Numbered from the stretch's first letter, positions 1 through 10,280 are shown. The stretch is DNA of 49,821 nt from Symbiodinium natans (GCA_905221605.1 CAJNDS010000934.1:1-49821); one strand, 5' to 3'. Translations and numbers: made by a program. The notes: generated by a model from the letters alone, not told the origin.

Positions 1-545
1 CAATGAATCTTTGGATATCTCAGAATATATTCAAATATTTTCAATTTATTTTGAGGATTTCAATGGGATATTTATATTGAAAAAAAAATTATATGGATAG
101 AATTCTGAGAATTATAGAGAATTCCAATTGAAATAATCATGAATTTCAGATTTTATAAGGATTCAATGAATCTTGGGATTTCTCAGAATATATTTGCATA
201 TTTTCAATATATTTGAAATTTTCAATGGCATATTTAAATTGAAAATCAGAAAAAATATTATGGAAAGAATTCTGAGAATTATAGAGAATTCCAAGTGAAA
301 TGTTCATGAATTTAAGATTTTATAAGCATTCAATGAATCTTGGGATTTCTCAGAATAGCTGAATTGAAATCCTCATTTTTTGTCATGATGCAAGGAATCT
401 TTGGATATTTCAGAATCTATTTTAATATTTATCATCATATGAAATCAAAAAAGCATCTGAATTTCATTTTATTTCGAGATTTATAATATAATATGAAGAA
501 TGAATTGGAAATCTCAAAATTGTTTAGAATTCAATAATAGTCGAT
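1..545. repeat. AT-rich tandem repeat, ~165-bp period
   Basis: Three successive copies start at 1, 163 and 331 with the shared opening CAATGAATCTT, followed by a TCTCAGAATATATTT block and runs of A/T. The third copy is partial. There is no coding potential. Composition changes sharply at about 550-600 where the GC-rich nuclease gene begins, so this looks like flanking DNA of the mobile-element cassette. Confidence 0.75.
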
Positions 546-611
546 AATTCCAATTGAGTTCTTCAAAAAAATTTGGGTTTGGATCAATAAACAGATGCTT
601 TGTTTTGGAAT

Positions 612-1745
612 CTATTGCACGTTTGTCAGGAGAGACTTTGTCTCGGCGTCCATATTCGGAACTTTGTCCACGAATGGCTGGTTTTCGTAGCTGGGATTGG
701 TTCCCACTATGTACATGGCAGAAACAGCTTCTCCGTAGTATTTTTCCAGTATGAATTTGTACACATTCAGTTGGAGGCGGTAGTGCCAGAGCGTGCAGTC
801 GGGGACGTGGCTGAGCGGCGATCGCATGAACCTGCTGCATGTTTTCTGCTGCAGCCGAGATGGACTTGTGCGTTTCCAGTCCACAATGATTGCGCTGCCG
901 TCTGGCTTCTTGGCCACGAAGTCGATGCTGCCTGCCAGGTTTTCTTTATCTGCATAGACTTGCCACTCCGTTCGGAAAGCCTTGGTGTTGGCTTGCGACT
1001 GTAGAAATTTCGACAGGAGAAGCACTTCGGTGGTTTGTTCTGGGACAGAGCCGCCATTGAGCAGGCACTGGAATTGGGCGTGCATCCATGTGACTTCTGT
1101 TGCTCCAACTTGGCGCGCTTTTTGCCACTTATGCATGATTTCTTCTTTAGACAGACCTAGTTCCGCCACAATCTTGTCGACGTCTTCTTCTTTGTCGGAG
1201 TTGTCTGGTTGGTTTGCACGCAGTCTGAAGGCCAGGCGGCAGATTTTGAGCTCATCTCGGTCTTGTCGTTGGAGCTCGGCAAGTAGTTCTTCTCCCCCGG
1301 ACATCTTCTGCAATTGAGTCTTCTGGCTTTCTGAAAGCATGGTCTTGAGGTAACCGGGGCGTGGCCAGTTGGAGCTTTCCTGCATGGAGCTGATGACTTG
1401 CTGTTCGCAGAACTGTTCTGCGAATTCGTGTATTAGTTGCGTGACTGATCTCGACACGCGTTCTCCTTTCCAGAAGTATACGTGATCGTCTGCTCGGAAG
1501 GAGATGTTCTTGTCCCGCGGGTGTGCATTTAGGTCTGCCAGGGTGTCCTTCACGAAATCGTCAGGAAGTGTGGCCGGTAGTTCTGCGGGACGTTCTGGAA
1601 AGGATGATGGTTCGTGATCTGCAAGTTCTTTGGGTAGCACCGTTTCCACCTCCAGCAGCCGCAGGTTCACTCGCTTGTGCTGTCCAGGGTTCAGTTTTCG
1701 TGCTTTTGTCGCTGGCGTTGTCATGTCTTCTTGTGTTAGCGGCAT
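612..1745 (-). CDS. PD-(D/E)XK-superfamily nuclease, mobile-element associated
   Basis: The 377-residue ORF runs from an ATG at 1745 to TAG at 612-614; an in-frame TAA at 1776-1778 limits upstream extension unless there is an intron. The C-terminal half carries the nuclease core. E260 lies in FRTEW (helix acid), D275 in AGSIDFV, D289-W-K291 in IIVDWKR, and Q325xxxY329 in RLQLNVYK. This matches the E / D / (D/E)xK / QxxxY pattern of RecB/Cas4-like and lambda-exonuclease-like enzymes, which cut or resect DNA using divalent metal. An N-terminal segment (about 80-110, FRADDHVYFWKGERVSRSVT) is typical of a stand-alone nuclease family that I recall from large DNA viruses and eukaryotic mobile elements. 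It lies 350 bp downstream of the Rep/helicase gene on the same strand, so a shared transcript or element is likely. A TTTCCAG-like acceptor at about 1769-1775 (minus strand) leaves a spliced 5' exon possible. The fold is fairly certain; the role as transposition nuclease is inferred. Confidence 0.8.
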   Translation of the reverse strand: MPLTQEDMTTPATKARKLNPGQHKRVNLRLLEVETVLPKELADHEPSSFPERPAELPATLPDDFVKDTLADLNAHPRDKNISFRADDHVYFWKGERVSRSVTQLIHEFAEQFCEQQVISSMQESSNWPRPGYLKTMLSESQKTQLQKMSGGEELLAELQRQDRDELKICRLAFRLRANQPDNSDKEEDVDKIVAELGLSKEEIMHKWQKARQVGATEVTWMHAQFQCLLNGGSVPEQTTEVLLLSKFLQSQANTKAFRTEWQVYADKENLAGSIDFVAKKPDGSAIIVDWKRTSPSRLQQKTCSRFMRSPLSHVPDCTLWHYRLQLNVYKFILEKYYGEAVSAMYIVGTNPSYENQPFVDKVPNMDAETKSLLTNVQ

Positions 1746-2095
1746 GGCTCTTCTGCTTTCGCACTGGCCTGGAAATTACACTTGTTTGATCCAATAGGTG
1801 GGTTCAGCACATGACATATATGTCACGCAGGACGGTGCCCATGCTGCTTGGAACTTTTTGGCGTCATGCACGTGGCGACCTTGGATTGGCACGTGTCTTT
1901 TGAGTCTTGATATCCGGGCTGGTTGTTTCTGATTGCATACAAAGGTGAAACTCGTTTGTTGGGCTCTCACTGTCGGACCGAAGTCACATTTCTGGCTGGC
2001 CTTGGCCAAAGAGGTGCCATGGCAACCGAACTTGAGCAAGTTTTCTCACTGTGCATGCCGAGTTGCGTCGCGGTGATCGACGAGCGGGCGGCTTG
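1746..2095. other. spacer between nuclease and helicase genes
   Basis: This 350-bp gap lies between two co-oriented genes. An open stretch of about 87 codons (1779-2039, minus strand) is in frame with the nuclease but separated from it by the TAA at 1776-1778. It shows no recognisable motif and could be 5' UTR, intron or a degraded N-terminal extension. Confidence 0.4.
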
Positions 2096-5000
2096 TCAGA
2101 TGTCGTGAATCGCATAGGTGGGATGGGCACGCAGGGCGGCTTCCAGTTCTTCTCTTGAAATGCTGGTTGCTTGTTGCGCTTGGCTTTGAGAGTCCAGGTA
2201 CCAGAAGCTTTCGCCGATGCGCTTCAAGGCGACCCAGTGCCGGTTGTGGTGGTTCTGGACTGCTCCGACGCAGTCTTCCAGGTCGCTGGCGCTGGTGGCA
2301 CGCCTGTCTCTCATGTGCCAGCAAAGGCGACCGAATTTCTTCAGAGCTGTGGTTCGCAAGGCCATCATCATGACTTCGATGGAATAGTCCCCCTCAGGTG
2401 AGATGTGTCTCTCAAGATCGTCGCCGATTTCGAGGTTTTCCCATAGAAATGTTCTTGCTGCTTGCTCCATGTCTGCCGTGTCGAAGTAGTGGTTGCCGAG
2501 CGCGTTGTTGAGCGCATGCTGGCCGCAGCGGGCTTGTTGTTGCTTTTCGAAGAAGATATTGCTTTGCTCCGATGGCCTGCTGTTTGCTTGGTCGCTTGTC
2601 GTTTTCTTGCTAGGAGGGCATTCGGTTGGGCTGTCTGGCGTGCCTCGTTTGCCTTTATTCTTTTGCCATCGCACCGCGTTGTGTTGGCTGGGCGTTGTTT
2701 TTGGGGTCGTGGCTATCTTCTTGGCTGCAGGTTTTGCCTTGGCTCGGGTCCGCTTCGGTGGTGCTGCTGGGCAAACGCGCTTGTGTGCTCTCATGGCTGG
2801 TTTCGTGTGGGCTGTGGCTTCGCCGCATCGCGGGCAATGCCACGGTCTTTCTGCGTCGTCTGGGCCGTTGGTTCTGTGGAGGTCTGGGTGCGGCAGCCTT
2901 GCAAGTCGTTGTGTGTAGAATTCTTTGCTGTGCGGAGGCCTCATGAGCTTGCACCAGAGTTCGCTGCCTGGTTTGTCCGCTTGCTGTTCTCTGAGTTTCG
3001 TGAGTGCCCACTCTGCGTGTGCGTTGAATCGTAGGCACCTGGGGTTGAAGTTTCTCAGTGTGCAATGTTGTCGAGTAGGACAGCGGGACAACGCGACGTA
3101 CGCCTGCCCTTCTTGGGTGACAGTGCTGTCCAGTGCAGAGTGAGCTCCTTGATGGCACGTTGCTGCTTGGCTTTTGTGTATGGTGGTGGCTTTGGCAAGC
3201 ACGAGCGGAAACTGCTTTCGCTCCGCTCGGCTGTCGGTTTGGTCCTGGAATGTGGCAGTTCGTCTTGTTATTGCCACTGCTTGCGTTTCTTTTTCTTCAC
3301 ACCAGAGAGCTCCGGCTTGTCCTTCGAACTTGATCCAGATCTTTTGAACCTCTCCGGTTTCCTCGGCCTCGATGTGGGTCACCGTGCCGCAGGCTCCGTT
3401 GACCAGTTTGTCGCGAACGTCGATGTTGAATCGCAGCATCACTCGAACTCCTACGGCTATTCGCAGCAACGCTTCTAGTCCTCCTGTGTTTTCTGGCTCG
3501 GCCCACGCGAGTTCTGCTGGCAGTGGTGCACCCGTTTTCACACAGATGTCGACGGCTGGGCACTCGTAGAATTGGTTGCCAGTGTTTGTTAGGTGTCTGT
3601 CTAGGTATTGCTGGTTGTCTTCTGCGACGGCTTTGCGAGTGGCATAGAGGTGCACCGCTTCTGTGGCAGGCTGCTGCTTTCCGTTTCTCTTGACGACCAG
3701 CTTCTTCAGCGTCTGGATATCCTCCTCTGTCCACGCGCCGATGCGTACGCGCGCCAGCAGTGCGGCCCACTCTGGGTCTTCTGCGGCGCGCTGATTGCCC
3801 TGCAACTCGCACAGCTCGAAGAAGCACCACAGGGAACTGCAAAAGCAAGGGCTGCCTCCTGGAGGTGGGAGCTGGTAGAGGTCGCCCGAGAAGATCACAT
3901 GTATTCCTCCGAAGGGCGTGTCGGGCATGTTCCGGGCCATGCGCAAGTGCTGGTCTATGCGGTCGAACATAAAAGCGGAGATGAAGCTGATCTCGTCTAC
4001 CATGAGCACTGATACGTGCGCCCAGAGTTCTTGAAGGGCTGCGAGGTGGGCGCCTCTTGGCAGCGGAGCGTCGCAGGCTTTGCCGTGGCTTCGATTTACC
4101 ACCGGCAGAAAAAGGCATTGATGCAGGGTGACGCCGTTGACGTTGCAGGCTGCAACTCCTGTGGGCGCCGCTATGATGATGCCTTTGCCACTTTGGCGAA
4201 GCATGTGGGCGGCGGCGCGCACCACTACTGATTTGCCGCAACCTCCAGGTCCGTGCAGAAGGAGGCGTAGGCGTCGAGTGCTGTTGCCGGCTTTGGTGTT
4301 CGGGTTGTCCGTCACGGTGCGAATGATGTACTCCATTGCTTGCCGCTGTCGCTCTGTTTCTGGGTTTGGATCCTTGGCGGTAAGCAGACTGAAAGCTTCT
4401 TCTCCGCCTTCCACTGGTGTGAAGGCGCCGCTGGCGGGCCCGGTTGGCACGAAGTCGGGAGCCAGAAAGTCGATGGTGCCCCCACGCCTTTCTCGGAGCG
4501 CCTCCATGATCTTGAGGGCGTCCTGATAGTTTTGTTCGTCAGCGCGGCTGTGTGACCAACCATCTCGAAGATCCGCGGGTGCCATTTTGGCTTTCATGTA
4601 CATGACGGCTTGAACGGTTTGCAGCTTGCGGGCTGCTTCGACCGTGCCGTCTAGGTTAGGCAAGCACATGGATTGCAGGAACGTGGGGTGATTTTGGCTG
4701 TCGCGCGCTATTCGCTGGAATGCTGCGGCGTGGCTTTCTTTGTCTTCTGGTTGCAGCCATTCTCCAGGCGTCGTCCAAGTCAAGTGCAGCAGCAGCTTGG
4801 AGTAGTAGAAGGCTTCCGGCTCCAGGTCTGGGCTGAAGTTCCGGTATCCCACGATGGCCGGGCGCTTTCGAGGAACCGGGACGTCTTTGCCGATGAATCT
4901 GAAACCTGCGCAGAAGTCGAAGAAGGTGATCTGCTTCCACTGACGCCGCACTGGCGAGGCTCCTTCGACTGGTACGTCGGTTTCTTGTTCGGCAAAGGCT

Positions 5001-5470
5001 TTTTGCAGCTCCTGGTAGCATCGTTGTGCTACGGGCATGGTCCATTGTTGTCCTTGCTTGCTTTCGAAGTACGCGTCTGGTTGTTTGATAGCTTCTGCTT
5101 CGTCTCGTTGCGGCACCCAAAGCGTCCAGGTTTCTGGTGGGCCTGCTTGGATCCATGCGCTGTCTCTGGAGAACTCTACGACTGGAAAGCCGAGCAGCAA
5201 GTGGCATGCTTCGAAGGTGGAGGTTGTTCTGCCTTGTAGCGCGGCGTGAGCGGCTCGGTACACTTCCTGTGTGTTGAGAGCTCCGTTGCTGTTCTCGGTG
5301 GCCAACTTTTCGATGATGGCTTGCATGCGACGGGCTGCGATGAAGTCTTCCTCGGACTTGAACGTGTAGCCCAGAATGTAGCGGCTTGCGCTCGTCAGCT
5401 CGCATATGACTTGCAAGTCCATGCTCGCTCTCCACATTCGTAACATGCAGGCATTGTACTGTCCCATCAT
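2096..5470 (-). CDS. Helitron-like Rep/Pif1 helicase with C2HC finger and Josephin protease domain
   Basis: 1124 residues from ATG at 5470 to TGA at 2096-2098. Residues 1-45 resemble the end of a Helitron Rep (HUH) domain: a conserved NMDLQ-like stretch and Y31-x3-Y35 followed by K38, the two-tyrosine motif. Residues 395-830 form a Pif1-type SF1B helicase: Walker A GPGGCGKS 407-414, Walker B VDEIS 491-495, SGDLYQLPP 528-536, GNQR 558-561, TIHKSQ 763-768 and YVALSR 791-796. A CxxC...HxxxC finger follows (C879, C882, H896, C900), then a basic, low-complexity linker. Residues 972-1124 match a Josephin deubiquitinase: C982 in ARCGQHALNN, H1078 in NRHWVALKRIG, D1093 in FWYLDS, with the His-Asp spacing of 15 seen in ataxin-3. 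Helitron proteins with OTU proteases are known; a Josephin domain in this position is unusual. The HUH motif that should precede residue 1 is absent because the frame stops at 5534-5536, inside the satellite. It is therefore 5'-truncated or has an upstream exon not seen. Codon use is GC-rich, unlike both flanks. Confidence 0.88.
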   Translation of the reverse strand: MMGQYNACMLRMWRASMDLQVICELTSASRYILGYTFKSEEDFIAARRMQAIIEKLATENSNGALNTQEVYRAAHAALQGRTTSTFEACHLLLGFPVVEFSRDSAWIQAGPPETWTLWVPQRDEAEAIKQPDAYFESKQGQQWTMPVAQRCYQELQKAFAEQETDVPVEGASPVRRQWKQITFFDFCAGFRFIGKDVPVPRKRPAIVGYRNFSPDLEPEAFYYSKLLLHLTWTTPGEWLQPEDKESHAAAFQRIARDSQNHPTFLQSMCLPNLDGTVEAARKLQTVQAVMYMKAKMAPADLRDGWSHSRADEQNYQDALKIMEALRERRGGTIDFLAPDFVPTGPASGAFTPVEGGEEAFSLLTAKDPNPETERQRQAMEYIIRTVTDNPNTKAGNSTRRLRLLLHGPGGCGKSVVVRAAAHMLRQSGKGIIIAAPTGVAACNVNGVTLHQCLFLPVVNRSHGKACDAPLPRGAHLAALQELWAHVSVLMVDEISFISAFMFDRIDQHLRMARNMPDTPFGGIHVIFSGDLYQLPPPGGSPCFCSSLWCFFELCELQGNQRAAEDPEWAALLARVRIGAWTEEDIQTLKKLVVKRNGKQQPATEAVHLYATRKAVAEDNQQYLDRHLTNTGNQFYECPAVDICVKTGAPLPAELAWAEPENTGGLEALLRIAVGVRVMLRFNIDVRDKLVNGACGTVTHIEAEETGEVQKIWIKFEGQAGALWCEEKETQAVAITRRTATFQDQTDSRAERKQFPLVLAKATTIHKSQAATCHQGAHSALDSTVTQEGQAYVALSRCPTRQHCTLRNFNPRCLRFNAHAEWALTKLREQQADKPGSELWCKLMRPPHSKEFYTQRLARLPHPDLHRTNGPDDAERPWHCPRCGEATAHTKPAMRAHKRVCPAAPPKRTRAKAKPAAKKIATTPKTTPSQHNAVRWQKNKGKRGTPDSPTECPPSKKTTSDQANSRPSEQSNIFFEKQQQARCGQHALNNALGNHYFDTADMEQAARTFLWENLEIGDDLERHISPEGDYSIEVMMMALRTTALKKFGRLCWHMRDRRATSASDLEDCVGAVQNHHNRHWVALKRIGESFWYLDSQSQAQQATSISREELEAALRAHPTYAIHDI

Positions 5471-5500
5471 GCTGTCTCGTTTCTGTCTTCTTGCTGTCAG

Positions 5501-8330
5501 GCTGCAGGAGGCTGAAGGGAGCTTTGGGCCTGTTCACCCACCCTTATATTAGTCGAACAAATTCATTTCCGGGAGGCTTTCAAGAGGCTGAAAGGAGCTT
5601 TCGGCTTGCTTATCCCCCCCCTTATATTAGTCGAACAAATTAATTTCCAGGAGGCTCTCGAGAGGCTGAAGGGAGCTTTGGGCCTGTTCACACCCCCTTA
5701 TATTAGTCGAACAAATTCATTTCCGGGAGGCTTTCAAGAGGCTGAAGGGAGCTTTGGGCTTGCTTACCACCCCTTATATTAATCGAACAAATTAATTTCC
5801 AGGAGGCTCTCGAGAGGCTGAAGGGAGCTTTGGGCTTGTTCACCACCCCTTATATTAGTCGAACAAATTCATTTCCGGGAGGCTTTCAAGAGGCTGAAGG
5901 GGGCTTTGGGCTTGCTTACCCCTTCTTATATTAGTCGAACAAATTAATTTCCAGGAGGCTCTCGAGAGGCTGAAGGGAGCTTTGGGCCTGTTCGCCACCT
6001 TTTATATTAATCGAACAAATTCATTTCCGGGAGGCTTTCAAGAGGCTGAAGGGAGCTTTGGGCCTGCTTACCCCCCCTTATATTAGTCGAACAAATTAAT
6101 TTGCAGGAGGCACTCGAGAGGCTGAAGGGAGCTTGGGGCCTGTTCACCCCCCCTTATATTAGTCGAACAAATTCATTTCCGGGAGGTTTTCAAGAGGCTG
6201 AAGGGAGCTTTGGGCCTGCTTACACACCCTTATATTATTAATCGAACAAATTAATTTCCAGGAGGCTTTTGAAAGGCTGAAGGAAGCTTTGGGCCTGTTC
6301 ACCACCCCTTATATTAGTCGAACAAATTCGTTTTCGGGAGGCTTTCAAGTGGCTGAAGGGAGCTTTGGGCCTGCTTACACCCCCTTATTTTAGTCGAACA
6401 AGTTAATTTCCAGGAGGCTCTCGAGAGGCTGAAGGGAGCTTTGGGGCTGTTCACCACGCCTTATATTAGTCGAACAAATTCATTTCCGGGAGGCTTTCAA
6501 GAGGCTGAAGGGTGCTTTCGGCCTGCTTACCACCCCCTTATATTAATCGAACAAATTAATTTCCAGGAGGCTCTCGAGAGGCTGAAGGGAGCTTTGGGCT
6601 TGTTCACCCCCCCTTATATTGGTCGAACAAATTCATTTCCGGGAGGCTTTCCAGAGGCTGAAGGGAGCTTTCGGCCTGCTTACCACCCCCTTATATTAGT
6701 CGAACAAATTAATTTCCAGGAGGCTCTCGAGAGGCTGAAGGGAGCTTTGGGCCTGGTCACCCCCCCCCTTATATTAGTCGAACAAATTCATTTCCGGGAG
6801 GCTTTCAAGAGGCTGAAGGGAGCTTTGGGCCTGCTTACCCCCCGTATATTAGTCGAACAAATTAATTTCCAGGAGGCTCTCGAGAGGCTGAAGTCGAACA
6901 AATTCATTTCCGGGAGGCTTTCAAGAGGCTGAAGGGAGCTTTGGGCCTGCTTACCCCCCCTTATATTAGTCGAACAAATTAATTTCCAGGAGGCTCTCGA
7001 GAGGCTGAAGGGAGCTTTGGGCCTGTTCACCCTCCCTTATATTAGTCGAACAAATTCATTTCCGGGAGGCTTTCGAGAGGCTGAAAGGGAGCTTTGGGCC
7101 TGCTTACCCCCCTTATATTAGTCGAGCAAATTAATTTCCACGAGGCTCTCGAGAGGCTGAAGGGAGCTTTGGGCCTGTTCACCCCCCCTTATATTAGTCG
7201 AACAAATTCATTTCCGGTAGGCTTTCAAGAGGCTGAAAGGAGCTTTGGGCCTGCTTACCCCCCATATTAGTCGAACAAATTAATTTCCAGGAGGCTCTCG
7301 AGAGGCTGAAGGGAGCTTTGTGCCTGTTCACCACCCCTTATATTAATCGAACAAATTCATATCCAGGAGGCTTTCAAGAGGCTGAAGGGAGCTTTGGGCT
7401 TGCTTACCCCCCCTTATATTAGTCGAACAAATTAGTTTCCAGGAGGCTCTCGAGAGGCTGAAGGGAGCTTTGGGCCTGTTCACCCCCCCCTTATACTAAT
7501 CGAACAAATTCATTTCCGGGAGGCTTTCAAGAGGCTGAAGGGAGCTTTGGGCTTGCTTACACACCCTTATATTATTAATCGAACAAATGAATTTCCAGGA
7601 GGCTTTTGAAAGGCTGAAGGGAGCTTTGGGCCTGTTCACCTCCCCTTATATTAGTCGAACAAATTCGTTTTCGGGAGGCTTTCAAGCCTTATATTAGTCG
7701 AACAAAGAAGCTTTCAAGAGACCGAAGGAAGCTTTGGGGGCTTCTTCATTCCACCTTATATTAGCCGAACAAATTCATTTCCAGGAGGCTTTCAAGAGGC
7801 TGAAGGAGGCTCTGGGCCTCTTCATCCCTCTGTATAGTATTTCTTAATCGAACAAATTCATGCCCTGGCTTTGGGCTTCTTCATCACCCTTGTAGTAGTC
7901 GAACAAATTGATTTTCAGGAGGCTGTCAAGAGGCTGAAAGAAGCTTTCTTCTTCTTTTTTTAATCAGAATTTCTTACGAAAAACACTCACCAGAATGCTT
8001 TCAGGAACTCCTTGTATTAGTCGAAGTAATTCATTTTCAGGAATACTTTCGAGATCCTGAAAGAAGCTTTGGGCCTCCTCCATCCCCACAGGCTGAAAAA
8101 GCTTTTGCGCTTATTCAGGCTCTCAAGAAGCTGAAAGATGCTTTCGGCTTCTTCATCCCTCAAGACGCTCAAAACAGCTTTGGGGCTTCATCCGCCCTTC
8201 TTTTTAATCGAACAAATTGATCTCCAGAAGGCTCTCAAGAGGCTGACTGAAGGGGGTTGGGAAAGGTTCAAAACTCCCCTGAGCTTCCTGAAAACCTTTT
8301 GGGGCTAGTCTCGAAGTATATAATTTATTC
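5501..8330. repeat. two-subunit higher-order satellite (~78 bp x 2)
   Basis: About 28 clear copies of a ~78-bp unit run to about 7700, with core GAGGCTGAAGGGAGCTTTGGG, a C-rich stretch, then TTATATTAGTCGAACAAATT. Two variants alternate strictly: one with CATTTCCGGGAGGCTTTCAAG, the other with AATTTCCAGGAGGCTCTCGAG. This gives a ~155-bp dimeric higher-order unit. From 7700 to 8330 the units decay, as expected at an array edge. The array starts within 40 bp of the helicase ATG. The ORFs at 6441-6932 and 6788-7030 are repeat by-products. Confidence 0.9.
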
Positions 8331-8493
8331 ACTTACCGAACAGCGCTTCAAGGCTTTATATTTTTATATATCAATTTAAAAAATACAGGAATATTTAACA
8401 TCATCATACATGGTACACATATGATGTGGCACGGATACAACACAATGTCACACGAGAAAGCATGACAATGCAGAGAAGCATTGCGCCGCATGA
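8331..8493. other. AT-rich junction, no gene
   Basis: This is a transition between decayed satellite and the 666-bp duplication. It contains short CATGACA/GCACGA-like words that also pepper the duplication. No coding signal is visible. Confidence 0.5.
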
Positions 8494-9159
8494 AAAACAA
8501 GATATAGCACGAGAAAACCTGATGACGTAGCACAACATAGTATCATGTTACATTGCTGCTTAAGTGTGACAGCGTGACATAGCGTGACATAGCATGATAC
8601 AGCTTGACACCATGACATAGCACAGCAAAGCATAATGGTTTGACATGAGATAGCATGATGTAGCGTAAAGGCATGACATTAAGATGTGACATGACAGTGA
8701 GTTGTCAGCGGTCTCGAAACTTGATGTCAAGCGAATCCTCGCATTGTAGCGCGTGGGCTTGGGAAAAGAGGGACGCAGACAAACGGAAGAAATCGACCGC
8801 CGATAGCTCCTCAAATTAAAGGCCTTTGGAGGCGTTTTAAGGCCCATCCTGAAAATGCACCCGCCGGGATTTGAACCCGGGGCCTCGGGTCAGAAGCGCA
8901 AGTGCTCCCATTAGGCCACTTAACCTCTGCCTTTCATATGGCAAATAAATTAAATATCCAAATTCAAGCTTGAAGCTCCGACTTTGGGCTTGGCCGGGTT
9001 CGCGTTTTTTCCCAGTTTGTCCAACTCTGACGTTATGGATGACATAGCACAGCAAAGCATAATAGTGCATGACTGCATGAGATTGCATGATGTGGCGTAA
9101 AAGCATGACGAAGAAGGAAATGGCAAGACGTAGCATCATAATATATCATTCTGAAAGAC
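8494..9159. repeat. 666-bp direct duplication, copy 1
   Basis: It begins at AAAACAAGATATAGCACGAG and is repeated almost exactly from 9160. The inside is rich in imperfect GACATAGCATGA words (a short-period repeat) and contains a minus-strand tRNA-like element at 8857-8930. The copies differ by point changes and small indels. Confidence 0.85.
8857..8930 (-). pseudogene. tRNA-Arg(UCU)-like element, copy 1
   Basis: Read on the minus strand, it has an A-box-like GTGGCCTAATGG, an anticodon loop CTTCTGA (anticodon TCT), and a perfect B-box/T-arm GGGTTCAAATCCC. The 3' end is CGGGTGC. The D, anticodon and T regions look tRNA-like, but the 5' side (GCAGAGG or AGGTTAA) does not pair properly with the 3' acceptor strand. 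I read it as a decayed tRNA or the head of a tRNA-derived repeat, with promoter boxes for RNA polymerase III largely kept. Confidence 0.6.
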
Positions 9160-9825
9160 AAAACAAGATATAGCACGAGAAAACCTGATGACGTAGCACA
9201 ACATAGTATCATGTTACATTGCTGCTGTGTGACAGCGTGACATAGCGTGACATAGCATGATACAGCTTGACACCATGACATAGCACAGCAAAGCATAATA
9301 GTTTGACATGAGATAGCATGATGTAGCGTAAAGGCATGACATTAAGATGTGACATGACAGTGAGTTGTCAGCGGTCTCGAAACTTGATGTCAAGCGAATC
9401 CTCGCATTGTAGCGCGTGGGCTTGGGAAAAGAGGGACGCAGACATACGGAAGAAATCGACCGCCGATAGCTCCTCAAATTAAAGGCCTTTGGAGGCGTTT
9501 TAAGGCCCATCCTGAAAATGCACCCCCCGGGATTCGAACCCGGGGCCTTGGGTCAGAAGCGCAAGTGCTTTCCCATTAGGCCACTTAACCTCTGCCTTTC
9601 ATATGGCAAATAAATTAAATATCCAAATTCAAGCTTGAAGCTCCGACTTTGGGCTTGGCCGGGTTCGCGTTTTTTCCCAGTTTGTCCAACTCTGACGTTA
9701 TGGATGACGTAGCACAGCAAAGCATAATAGTGCATGACATGCATGAGATAGCATGATGTGGCGTAAAAGCATGACGAAGAAGGAAATGGCAAGACGTAGC
9801 ATCATAATATATCATCCTGAAAGAC
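9160..9825. repeat. 666-bp direct duplication, copy 2
   Basis: This is the second copy of the 8494-9159 unit, ending at about 9825 where the CCTGAAAGACATTCC sequence diverges. It includes the second tRNA-like element at 9520-9595. Confidence 0.85.
9520..9595 (-). pseudogene. tRNA-Arg(UCU)-like element, copy 2
   Basis: It has the same layout as the copy at 8857, with a better B box (GGGTTCGAATCCC) and a D loop two bases longer. The anticodon arm TTGCG-CTTCTGA-CCCAA has one mismatch. The acceptor stem again fails to pair, so a functional Arg tRNA is doubtful. Confidence 0.6.
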
Positions 9826-10280
9826 ATTCCAACAATGATTCTTTCTACTCCAAGACATCTGGAAAGCACGGCGGCTTTTGTGCACACTGTTTGGTTGTTT
9901 TCTTTTTTTGTGGCCCGGGAAGGGCTTGCAATAGTAAACCTTTTGGCTGGAAAGGCGCAACCATAAAGTGCTGCATGTGTATTCTCTGAAATGAAGAAGG
10001 TGCAACATGATGTCGAAAAAACCCATTGAAAGCATGCTGTTGTGTCTTTTTGGCTCGTTCTGGCTGGTTTCTGCTCCTTTTTCTAGTTTGGGTCTGTAAA
10101 AACTAAAACAAAAAAATGCCCCGATTCAAGTCGAAACCGATGCTGTGGGCATCAGCACGCTCCAGTAGCTTCGAATATGAAGACGGTTTGGCTTGGGGAA
10201 GCCGATTTCAGGGTTTAAGAGAATGCTTTTTTTCGGGTATACGGGCCTTTGCAAGGTTATGGCAAGACAAAAAAGGCAAA
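9826..10280. other. unique sequence, no gene seen
   Basis: Low-repeat DNA between the duplication and the third tRNA-like element. Only short ORFs are present (up to about 78 codons) and none has recognisable motifs. Confidence 0.4.

Noticed and set aside
4582-4596. GCCATTTTGGCT, a 12-bp match to the dinoflagellate spliced-leader core
   Set aside because: It lies antisense within the helicase coding sequence (KAKMAPAD), lacks the leader's ends, and no tandem SL gene structure is present.
4656-5537. 293-residue minus-strand ORF overlapping the helicase
   Set aside because: An alternative frame of the helicase gene, rich in Arg/Ser/His; no motif.
6441-7030. Satellite-encoded peptides (NFQEALERLKGALGL)
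   Set aside because: They occur wherever unit lengths happen to keep a frame open and are interrupted by indels in adjacent units.
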